A stretch of DNA of 45,758 nucleotides from contig JARHYD010000049.1 in the NCBI GenBank assembly GCA_029258655.1, positions 1 to 45,758 of the forward strand. The letters are read 5' to 3'. Positions 31,360-40,454 of the stretch are shown here, in pieces. The stretch is from Mailhella sp. Lineage in GTDB: Bacteria; Desulfobacterota; Desulfovibrionia; Desulfovibrionales; Desulfovibrionaceae. The translations under genes were made by a program, and so were the position numbers. The notes under the pieces were generated by a model. The model saw only the letters and a list, made by a program, of their open reading frames with translations. It did not search any database and was not told where the DNA came from. How positions within the stretch are numbered: the first letter of the stretch is position 1; each line of letters begins with the position of its first letter.

Positions 31360-32739
31360 CTAATCTTTTATTTTTCTCATAGTAAATTGTGTCCAATTTG
31401 CCTTTAAAAAGACAAAAAACATAGAACTAGCTTGAATTGCCATAGAAATAAGCATGGCAGCATATACTCCAATAGGCCCATAGCCTAAGGTATGTGCCAA
31501 AACCCAACCAAGAGGCAAGCGAATACACCATACACAAATAGGGTTAATAAAAAGAGCATAAATTGTCGCTCCAGCACCAACCATAATACCATTTACAATA
31601 AGCCCCCCAACGGTAAACGGTGTACTAAAAATATTAATATACAAATATGCAACAATATTCCATTGAGCATTTACATCATCGCTTAAAATTAACGCTAAAT
31701 TATCAACAAAAGGTAGTAAACAAAGCCCTACAAAAGACATTAAAACAGAACCAAAAATAATAATAGCCAAGCCTATTTTTTTAGCTTCTTTTTTTTTTCC
31801 TGCCCCCAAAGCATTGCCTACCATAATAGAGGCAGTAGCATTAAAAGCAACTGCTGGCATAAATAAAATACTTTCTATTCGCACTCCAACAGTCAACCCT
31901 GCCAAAGCAGAAACGCTATCAGGCAATGCAGCAACAATAGCAAATAAAACAAGATAGCCAAATTGCCATAAAAATTGCATAGTAATAGCTGGTAATGCAA
32001 CCTTAAAAAGATAGGGAGCAGCTTTTTTCATCCAGCGAACTTGTGGAAAAATATATTTTTCAAAAATATTATTTTTATAAAGAGCAACCATAGCAATAAT
32101 TGCACCTAAAAAATACGAACACCAAGTAGAAAAAGCAATACCCTGCCCACCATACGCAGTAAAGCCAAAATATCCTAAGCCTAATGCAAAATCCCCAAAA
32201 ATATTAAATACAGCAATAACAATAATAATAAGTAAGGGTTTAATAACTTCCTTATTTGCTCTAAAAAGTGTTGTGCTAATATAATGAGTATATTGAAAAG
32301 GAAGAGCAAATAAAATAAAATTAAAGAACATAATTGCAGTATCGAGCATTTCTTCTCGAACCTGTAACAAATTCATTATTTGATACCGAAATGCATAACC
32401 TAAAAAAGCTAATAAAATAGCCATAAAAACGGCATAAATAATAACAAGACCAGCGTATTTTTTTGCTCTGCCAAAACGTCTTGCCCCTAAGGATTGACTA
32501 ACAGCAGAAATAGCCCCAACCCCAATACTTGTGCCAATAACCATAAATAACGCATGAAGTTGTGCTCCAACGCCAATGGAAGCCTGCACATTAGAATTTA
32601 TTTTTCCTCCAACATATACATCAGTTAAGGAAATAATAATAGTGCAAAGCATTGTTGCAGTTTGAGGCCAAACAAGCGTCCAAATTTCATTATAAGGAAT
32701 ATCAGAAAAAAAACTTTTCCATTTTATTAACATAGACAT
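31360..32739 (-). CDS. MATE family efflux transporter
   Basis: Twelve-TM-like protein; EIWTLVWPQTATMLCTIIISLTDVYVGGKI and GVGAQLHALFMVIGTSIGVGAISAVSQSLGA motifs. ATG 32739 or 32733 preferred over GTG 32751. Confidence 0.9.
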   Translation of the reverse strand: MSMLIKWKSFFSDIPYNEIWTLVWPQTATMLCTIIISLTDVYVGGKINSNVQASIGVGAQLHALFMVIGTSIGVGAISAVSQSLGARRFGRAKKYAGLVIIYAVFMAILLAFLGYAFRYQIMNLLQVREEMLDTAIMFFNFILFALPFQYTHYISTTLFRANKEVIKPLLIIIVIAVFNIFGDFALGLGYFGFTAYGGQGIAFSTWCSYFLGAIIAMVALYKNNIFEKYIFPQVRWMKKAAPYLFKVALPAITMQFLWQFGYLVLFAIVAALPDSVSALAGLTVGVRIESILFMPAVAFNATASIMVGNALGAGKKKEAKKIGLAIIIFGSVLMSFVGLCLLPFVDNLALILSDDVNAQWNIVAYLYINIFSTPFTVGGLIVNGIMVGAGATIYALFINPICVWCIRLPLGWVLAHTLGYGPIGVYAAMLISMAIQASSMFFVFLKANWTQFTMRKIKD

Positions 32740-32742
32740 AAA

Positions 32743-32773
32743 AAAAAGCACCCATAAATTACAGGTGCTTTTT
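32743..32773 (-). terminator. Intrinsic terminator of lysA
   Basis: AAAAAGCACC-N11-GGTGCTTTTT; on - strand followed by an 8-T run. Confidence 0.75.
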
Positions 32774-32778
32774 CTATT

Positions 32779-34044
32779 TTATTCTGGAATTGTTGCAAAA
32801 ATATCGTCAAAGGTATCGCGTCGTCTAATGAGCTTTGCAGAACCGTCTTTTTGAATAAGCACTTCTGCTGGTTTTAACCTTTGTGTATAATTGGAACTCA
32901 TTGAAAAACCGTAAGCACCCGCATCAAGCATGGCGATAATATCATTTTCTTTTATAACTGGCAATACACGATTTTTTGCAATAATATCACCTGATTCACA
33001 AATATTACCTACAATAGTTTGTTCTTTTTCTTCAATTTTTTGTCCGTCAAAATTTTTTCTATAAATTTCAACATCATGGAAAGAATCGTATAGCATAGGA
33101 CGTGCTAATGTGTTAAACCCTAAATCTGTTCCAACATAAGGCTTTATACCATTTGTTTTGGTATTATATACAGTCCCTAAAATCAAGCCACATTCGGCAG
33201 CAATATATCGACCCGGCTCTAAATAAAATTTTCCTTTATAATGATATTCCTTTGCCCAAGAAGATAAGGTTTCATTGAGTAATTGGCTAAATGCTTGCAA
33301 ATCAAAACGTTCTTGTTTTTCATATTTATGATACGGAATACCAAAACCACCACCAAAATCTATAATTTCTAAATCATCAAAATGAGGCAATGTTAATGCT
33401 AAATCAAGTAAAATTTCTGCAGCAGCAATGTAACTTTCCCCTTCCATAAAAAGAGAACCTATATGATGATTAATACCTGCTAATGTTACATTATACTTAT
33501 CTAAAATTTGTAAAAGTTCTGGGAGTTTTTCTGGGTCAACACCAAATTTTGTTTCTTTTCCACCTGTCACAACTTTTGCACTATGCCCTGCCCCAATACC
33601 GGGATTAAAACGAACCATTATTTTACCACCGGGATTTAATTGACAAAGCTGTTCCACTTGCAATAAAGAATCCACACTAATAAGAACACCTTTTTCTAAA
33701 GCATTTTTCATTTCTTCTTGGCTAACATTATTACAAACATACAAAATTTCTTGTGGTTTATAGCCCACTTTCATATCTAGGAAAAGCTCTCCGGGACTCA
33801 TAGCGTCAACAAGACAGCCCTCGTCTTTTATGATTTTTAATAAATGAGGATTAGCATTTGCTTTGGCAGAATAATTTATATGCAAGCCATCAGTTTTACA
33901 TAAGGATACAAGATCCTTACATCTTTCACGCAACACATTTTCATTATAAACATATAAAGGTGAACCAAATTTTTCAATAAGGCTATGGGGAGTTTCTTTA
34001 CCATAAAAATTAAGCGAATCAGTATATTCTGAACGAATGGACAT
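32779..34044 (-). CDS. lysA: Diaminopimelate decarboxylase
   Basis: INYSAKANANPHLLKII, DFGGGFGIPYH, EPGRYIAAECG and MLDAGAYGFSMSSNYTQRLKPAE motifs. ATG 34044 preferred; the track extension to 34116 crosses a palindrome. Confidence 0.93.
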   Translation of the reverse strand: MSIRSEYTDSLNFYGKETPHSLIEKFGSPLYVYNENVLRERCKDLVSLCKTDGLHINYSAKANANPHLLKIIKDEGCLVDAMSPGELFLDMKVGYKPQEILYVCNNVSQEEMKNALEKGVLISVDSLLQVEQLCQLNPGGKIMVRFNPGIGAGHSAKVVTGGKETKFGVDPEKLPELLQILDKYNVTLAGINHHIGSLFMEGESYIAAAEILLDLALTLPHFDDLEIIDFGGGFGIPYHKYEKQERFDLQAFSQLLNETLSSWAKEYHYKGKFYLEPGRYIAAECGLILGTVYNTKTNGIKPYVGTDLGFNTLARPMLYDSFHDVEIYRKNFDGQKIEEKEQTIVGNICESGDIIAKNRVLPVIKENDIIAMLDAGAYGFSMSSNYTQRLKPAEVLIQKDGSAKLIRRRDTFDDIFATIPE

Positions 34045-34079
34045 AATATTTTCCTCATACCATGTTATTTTAGATTTAA

Positions 34080-34115
34080 TGAGGGGGAAAACTTTTGCAA
34101 AAGTTTTCCCCCTCA
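34080..34115. repeat. 36-bp perfect palindrome upstream of lysA
   Basis: TGAGGGGGAAAACTTTTGCAAAAGTTTTCCCCCTCA, self-reverse-complementary. Confidence 0.88.
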
Positions 34116-34360
34116 ACCCTCTTTCAAAAACTTTTAAAATATATTTTTATTAATATAATTTTTCTTTTTAAAATTTTAATGTATTTCAAAATTATTACAT
34201 AAAATAGTAAGTAGGGAATTTTTAATTTATTCAATATAATAAGCTAACTATTTTATAACAATACACGTATACTCAATTAATTAGTAATAATAACAAGTTG
34301 TTACTTAAATAACATAAAAATCTGATAACAAAAATTATCCAAAATGCTTTATATAATATT

Positions 34361-34387
34361 AAAAAATAGGGGCAATATAATTGCCCC
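34361..34387 (-). terminator. Intrinsic terminator of ilvC
   Basis: On - strand GGGGCAA-TTATA-TTGCCCC followed by TATTTTTT. Confidence 0.75.
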
Positions 34388-34397
34388 ATTATAATAA

Positions 34398-35402
<1,005 letters not shown>

Positions 35403-35432
35403 TTATTTTTTACTAAAACGTATATAAAAAAA

Positions 35433-35461
35433 ATAATACATTACAAAACCCATTGTGTCAA
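35433..35461 (-). promoter_or_regulatory. Sigma-70-type promoter of ilvC
   Basis: On - strand TTGACA-N17-TATTAT; GGAGG RBS just upstream of the ATG. Confidence 0.65.
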
Positions 35462-35529
35462 ATAAGGAAAACCTCAAAAATATTTTTACATTTTTGTAAC
35501 AATCTATTCATTTATTTAATATTCCTTTA

Positions 35530-35622
35530 AAGTATGTTTCTTAATTAATCGCATTGTAGTTTTTCTTTTGGGGGGTACCCTATCTTTATCCGTAACTTCC
35601 TGTGTCATAATGGCTCAAGCGA
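35530..35622 (+). repeat. ~92-bp repeated block, copy 2
   Basis: Aligns end to end with 509-600. Confidence 0.55.
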
Positions 35623-35871
35623 GGGTGAAAGTTTACGAGGTTTAGAGAATTAGACAACAATACTAAGGGGGATTTCCCCTATTAGCTTATACCCTGCACC
35701 CCCAAGCAATGCCTCCCAAGAGTTCTTTCTGGTACACACTTTTTCAGCAAGTCGCTTTGCTCCTCGCTTCCAGAGAGTGAAACCTTTTAAGACAATGCCT
35801 TTATAATTTTTTATTTTATCAGTCTAATATGTTAAAATAATTATAAATATTTTAGAAACACACCCTAATAT

Positions 35872-36085
35872 AATAGTATTAGAAAATACTTATAATAAAA
35901 TATTTATGGTTACGATATAAAAACAAAAAACTTTTTTATTTTAAGAGAAAAAATTTTTACTAATACCTAAGATAAGCAAATGTATTGAAACGTATTTCAA
36001 TACATTTGCTTAATTGAGGGGGATTGGGGGAAATCATTTCCCCCAAAAGAAAAAAAAATAAAATTAATTTAGAAACACACCCTAA
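35872..36085 (+). repeat. Copy C of dispersed double-hairpin element
   Basis: Hairpin 1 TAAGCAAATGTATTGAAA-CGTA-TTTCAATACATTTGCTTA (35973-36012, 18-bp perfect arms); hairpin 2 36024-36046; right end AATTTAGAAACACACCCTAA. Confidence 0.75.
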
Positions 36086-36106
36086 GATTATAATATTATT
36101 GGACAT

Positions 36107-36138
36107 AAAAAAAACTTCTCTTTCGAGAAGTTTTTTTT
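36107..36138. terminator. Intrinsic terminator of the fliD-fliS operon
   Basis: AAAAAAAACTTCTC-TTTC-GAGAAGTTTTTTTT. Confidence 0.75.
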
Positions 36139-36156
36139 TACTTTTTCATGCAAATT

Positions 36157-37110
36157 TTATGCATTTTTATATAAAGATATTTTTTTACTTAAAAGACCAG
36201 AAGATTTTAATGTTGGTTGCTGTAACGGCTTTTGCTCAATAACAGAATCCGACATATTAATTGTTTCTTGACTTTGACGCATAGTAAGGGTTTGATTTTC
36301 TAATGCATTATTTTCTGTTTTTGCTTTTTCTTCATTTTCTTTTAATAGTGCATTTTGCTTTTGTAATTGCGTTGCAAATTGTTCTCCTGTTTGTGAGGGA
36401 ACAGAGTGAGACATTTGTCCCAAATTATTTATTGCATTTTGTTGTTGTACAAAAGCCCTACTTGCTTTTTGTGCCATTGCCATAGAAACGGGTTTAGTAG
36501 CAGTTTTTACAATGCCATTTCCTAAAAGTTCTTCTAATTCTTTTTTAGCAAGCATTTTTTCTTCATCAGTTTTTGCTTGCTCTAATTTTTTCTTAACTAT
36601 TTCAATAGCTTCAGCACGTTCTTGTGCTATTTTTATTTGTTTAGAACGCTCTTGAATACTACCACCTGCCATAGTAGCAGAAAAACCAGAAGTAGCAGTA
36701 CCTTGTGTTACAGGTCCCATTTTAGCTAAAACTTGTTTTGCTTCGGGAGTTTGCATAGCTTCTGAAAAAGTATCACGAATTACTTGCATATTATTTCTAA
36801 CACTTTGCAATAACTCAAGATCATTTTTCAAGTTAGCCATAAGAAGATTTTTATTCATCAAAAGGTAAAGATTATGCAAGCCTTTAGAAACTTCGCCTCC
36901 CTGTTCCATGTTTAAAGTACAGTCCAGTTCATTAATAATATCTAAAGCACGTGAAATGTAATTACCTTTTGCCTGAATATTTTTTTGTTTCATGTTCTCG
37001 GCAGCCAAATCTAAAAAGCGTAATAACCCATCATAGAGCATAAGCGTTACTTCTGCTCTGCCAACAGTATTTACTTGCGCATTTCTATACGATTGAGTTG
37101 CGTTAATCAT
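36157..37110 (-). CDS. fliS: Flagellar export chaperone FliS with long C-terminal extension
   Basis: N-terminal SYRNAQVNTVGRAEVTLMLYDGLLRFLDLAAENM is FliS-like; directly follows fliD. Confidence 0.85.
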   Translation of the reverse strand: MINATQSYRNAQVNTVGRAEVTLMLYDGLLRFLDLAAENMKQKNIQAKGNYISRALDIINELDCTLNMEQGGEVSKGLHNLYLLMNKNLLMANLKNDLELLQSVRNNMQVIRDTFSEAMQTPEAKQVLAKMGPVTQGTATSGFSATMAGGSIQERSKQIKIAQERAEAIEIVKKKLEQAKTDEEKMLAKKELEELLGNGIVKTATKPVSMAMAQKASRAFVQQQNAINNLGQMSHSVPSQTGEQFATQLQKQNALLKENEEKAKTENNALENQTLTMRQSQETINMSDSVIEQKPLQQPTLKSSGLLSKKISLYKNA

Positions 37111-37130
37111 TACTTACCTCTATACCTTAC

Positions 37131-39452
37131 TTATTTAGCCCCAGCCATCATTCCGCCTGCAATAGAAGCAATGGAACCCATTTGTTGGTTGTATTTTGTT
37201 AATGTTTCTTCTAAACGAGAGAATTTTAAACGTTCGCGTCTTTCCCATTGAGCAATACGTTCTGTTTCTAATTTAATTTTTGCTTCTACATTTTCAATAG
37301 TCTTTTTGAAACCAGAAATAATGGTAGGGATTTTACCTTGTTCTACACCAGCTACATCACTTTGTACTAGTTCACGATCAATAAATGATGCCATTTCATT
37401 AATCTTACCTTGTCTAATACGGATTTCACTTTTATTACCTGTTCCTGGTTTCATACCACCACTAGTTGGGAATTGAATAGCAACACCAACTGCTGGGTTT
37501 TTAGGATCACCAACAGTCCAACGACCAGGGTATTGAGGGTCAGTTTGTGCTAATACACCATTAATTTTTACATTAGTAGCGTGTCCCTTAGCATCAACAT
37601 CATAAGTTACTTCATAAGTTCCTGGTCTTGCGTGTAAACCAGCAGAAGCCACAGTAAATTCATTAGAAGGAGTTGTACCACCTAAAGGTGAAGATAAAAG
37701 TTCCATAACTGCATCTGGATCATCTGCAAGAGCTTTATCTAATGCTTCTTCATCAATTTCTAATAAACCAAAGTTTGGGTCACCAGATTTAGCATTGGTT
37801 TTAATGCCTATTTCACTTAATACGGTAAAGGCATCACCAAAAATATCATTAACATCACTTTTCTTTCTAAAGCCACCACCCATGCTCGTAGTAACTTTAT
37901 TGAAATCAGATAAGAAAAGCTGAATACCATAGTTCCCAGTTAAAGCACTACCTTTTTGCCATGTAAGTTGAGAAGACATTTCCCCATCTTCTGGCTTTGT
38001 AGTTTCTTTTTTCTCATCAACTTTTGAAAGTTCAAGAACTGTCTTTTTAATTAAGTTAATAGCGTCAACAACTTCATGGATATTTTCTTTTAATTTACTT
38101 CTATCTGATGCAACGGTAAGAACTGTTTCCCCTTCACTTTTAAGGGTAATTTCCATACCTTCAACAACTTCTGTTAATTTATTTGTATCAGAAGTAAATT
38201 CTCTATTTTGACCACCTAATTTAAAAATAGCGTCTTGAGCGTGTTGTACGTGCCAGTTATCTTTAGAACCTGCTGTTACAGATAAACTAGGAATACCATT
38301 AGCTTGTTCTGGTTTAATTACTTCACCTTTATCATCTTTATATTGTACAGTATAACCAGAACCATTACCCACAAGCTCTGCTTTTATTCCTTGATTATTT
38401 TTATTAAATTCTTCTACAAACTTATCTAAAGTCATATTTGCAGAAACATTAACACTTACATTTTTTCCACCTGCAAATTGAGCAGTAAATGTAGTTGCAC
38501 TTGTACTTACAACAGAATTTTTTCCAGAAAGAGTAGTACCTTTTGTTAATATATCTGGACCAGACATATTTGTTAACTCTTTATTAGTTAACTCCGTATC
38601 TGAACTTTTATCAAAAAATTTAATTTTATAATCAGAACCTTCACGAACAAGCTTTGCTTGAACAGCATCTTGTTTGGTATCTTTATTAAATTCTTCCACA
38701 AACTGTTCTGCAGTCATACCAGCTTTTACATCAAAACTATATTTTTTACCATTATATTCATAGGCAAAAGATTGTTGACTTGTACTAATAACAGTTTCTT
38801 TACCTGTAAAAAGAGCAGAACCACCAGAAGAAGAAAAACCATCCAAATCTGAAGAAATAAAGAGTTCTGATTCCTTACCTGTATCTTTACCTTGAACTTG
38901 AAGTACATAGCCACTACCATTTTTTACAATGGAAGCTTTTACACCAGGGTTTAAAGAGTCGTTATTAAGACGTTTTACAAACTGTTCCAACGTAGTATTT
39001 GCTGGAACGTCTATTTCTCTTTTTTCCCCTTTATATGTATAACTAAATTTACCGTCTTTTGTCGTAATAACGGAATCTTTCTTATCAAAAGTTTTTTCTA
39101 ATGTATAAATAGAAGATTTTGCAAGTTGTTTTACATCAATCTTATATGAACTTTCGGTAAGGTCTGCATTACCTACAATAGTAGCAGACGCAACACCTTC
39201 GTTTGAACTTTCAATATTCAAACTTAACATTTTCCCCGGAGTATTAAATTTTTTCAAAATACTGTTAGATTCACGCATTTGTTTAAGAACAGCTTCTAAC
39301 GCATTAATACGATACTCATTTTCGGCTTTTGTAAGTGTAAGTCTGTTTACTGGAATTTCTTGTACTTTTTTAAGCTGTCCAACTATGGCATTCATATCCA
39401 TACCAGAACCAATACCGCCAAAACTAATTCCACCAGATATTGTATTTGACAT
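37131..39452 (-). CDS. fliD: Flagellar hook-associated protein 2 (filament cap) FliD
   Basis: 773 aa; ISFGGIGSGMDMNAIVGQLKKVQEIPVNRL N-terminus; C-terminal helical FliD_C-like region; three Flagellin_IN-like repeats. Confidence 0.92.
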   Translation of the reverse strand: MSNTISGGISFGGIGSGMDMNAIVGQLKKVQEIPVNRLTLTKAENEYRINALEAVLKQMRESNSILKKFNTPGKMLSLNIESSNEGVASATIVGNADLTESSYKIDVKQLAKSSIYTLEKTFDKKDSVITTKDGKFSYTYKGEKREIDVPANTTLEQFVKRLNNDSLNPGVKASIVKNGSGYVLQVQGKDTGKESELFISSDLDGFSSSGGSALFTGKETVISTSQQSFAYEYNGKKYSFDVKAGMTAEQFVEEFNKDTKQDAVQAKLVREGSDYKIKFFDKSSDTELTNKELTNMSGPDILTKGTTLSGKNSVVSTSATTFTAQFAGGKNVSVNVSANMTLDKFVEEFNKNNQGIKAELVGNGSGYTVQYKDDKGEVIKPEQANGIPSLSVTAGSKDNWHVQHAQDAIFKLGGQNREFTSDTNKLTEVVEGMEITLKSEGETVLTVASDRSKLKENIHEVVDAINLIKKTVLELSKVDEKKETTKPEDGEMSSQLTWQKGSALTGNYGIQLFLSDFNKVTTSMGGGFRKKSDVNDIFGDAFTVLSEIGIKTNAKSGDPNFGLLEIDEEALDKALADDPDAVMELLSSPLGGTTPSNEFTVASAGLHARPGTYEVTYDVDAKGHATNVKINGVLAQTDPQYPGRWTVGDPKNPAVGVAIQFPTSGGMKPGTGNKSEIRIRQGKINEMASFIDRELVQSDVAGVEQGKIPTIISGFKKTIENVEAKIKLETERIAQWERRERLKFSRLEETLTKYNQQMGSIASIAGGMMAGAK

Positions 39453-39502
39453 AAAAACCTCACAAGGAAATTATTACCTATAAAATATTTTTTGATAGTT
39501 TT

Positions 39503-39518
39503 TGCAAAAATCATACCA
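39503..39518 (-). promoter_or_regulatory. Probable sigma-54 (RpoN) promoter of fliD
   Basis: On - strand TGGTATG-ATTT-TTGCA: GG and GC separated by exactly 10 nt, close to consensus TGGCACG-N4-TTGCW; ~50 nt upstream of the start codon. Confidence 0.7.
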
Positions 39519-39588
39519 AAAAAAAATAACTTATCTTTTTTATTCTTGAATATAGTTATCGGACAATTACTTAAAAAGTTTAGTAATT

Positions 39589-40437
39589 TTATTTTTGACA
39601 ATAAGGACAAAAAATTGTTGTTCTGCCTGCTACTTTCTTTTTTTCAAGAGTATGTTGGCATAAAAAACATTTTTCCCCAAGCCTGCCATAAACATTAAAT
39701 TTATTTTGAAAACTGCCTACATCACCTTTTGCTGTACGATAATCTTTTATACTACTACCACAAAATGCAATGGATTCTTCTAATACTGCTACAAGACAAG
39801 AATGTAAAAGAATTAATTCTTCTTTTGTTATAGTATTTGCTTGTCTGTAAGGTAAGATTTTTGCTTGAAAAAGAGCTTCATCTGCATAGATATTTCCAAT
39901 TCCTGAAATAATATCTTGCTGTAATAATAAAGATTTTATACTTGCATTTTTCCCTAACAATAAGGAAACAAATTCCTCACTTGTTAACTCTAAAGGATCT
40001 TTGGCAAGTTTTTCCCAAAAGCTCCATTTTTCCTTGCTCTTATTTGTAAAAAAGCGTGCATAGCCAAATTTTCTTATATCATCAAAAAAAACACAAGAAT
40101 TATCTTCTAAATGCAAAATAAGACGCGTATGCTTTTCCACTTCTTTTAATGCTGGGTAATAAAAAAGCCTACCCGACATTTTTAAATGAAAAGCTAAACC
40201 ATAAATAATTTCATTATCATATTCTGGAGTATATTCTGTTTCGTCAAAATAGAGCAAAAGCAGTTTTCCCCGTCTACCAACTTTTTTAATACAAGGGGTT
40301 TGCTCTTTAAAAAAAGTATAAGCTATATCATCTTGCCACGATTTTTCATTTAAACAAGAAAAATTGATTATTCTTTTACCCAATATATCTGGAGCTAATG
40401 TTCTTGCTACTGTTTCTACTTCTGGTAATTCTGGCAT
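39589..40437 (-). CDS. mutM: Formamidopyrimidine-DNA glycosylase
   Basis: MPELPEVETVARTL N-terminus, GIGNIYADEALF motif and C-terminal CFLCQHTLEKKKVAGRTTIFCPYCQK zinc finger. Confidence 0.95.
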   Translation of the reverse strand: MPELPEVETVARTLAPDILGKRIINFSCLNEKSWQDDIAYTFFKEQTPCIKKVGRRGKLLLLYFDETEYTPEYDNEIIYGLAFHLKMSGRLFYYPALKEVEKHTRLILHLEDNSCVFFDDIRKFGYARFFTNKSKEKWSFWEKLAKDPLELTSEEFVSLLLGKNASIKSLLLQQDIISGIGNIYADEALFQAKILPYRQANTITKEELILLHSCLVAVLEESIAFCGSSIKDYRTAKGDVGSFQNKFNVYGRLGEKCFLCQHTLEKKKVAGRTTIFCPYCQK

Positions 40438-40454
40438 AAAATCTCTATTCCATA

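Noticed and set aside
35560-35860. tRNA or rRNA fragment in the GC-richer island
   Set aside because: No cloverleaf, T-loop GTTCRA or recognisable rRNA motif was found by eye; left as unexplained sequence.
36024-36242. 72-aa ORF over repeat copy C and the fliS terminator
   Set aside because: Covers hairpin 2 and an intrinsic terminator and overlaps fliS antisense; spurious.
39492-39698. 68-aa + strand ORF between fliD and mutM
   Set aside because: Overlaps the sigma-54 promoter and antisense mutM; low complexity.
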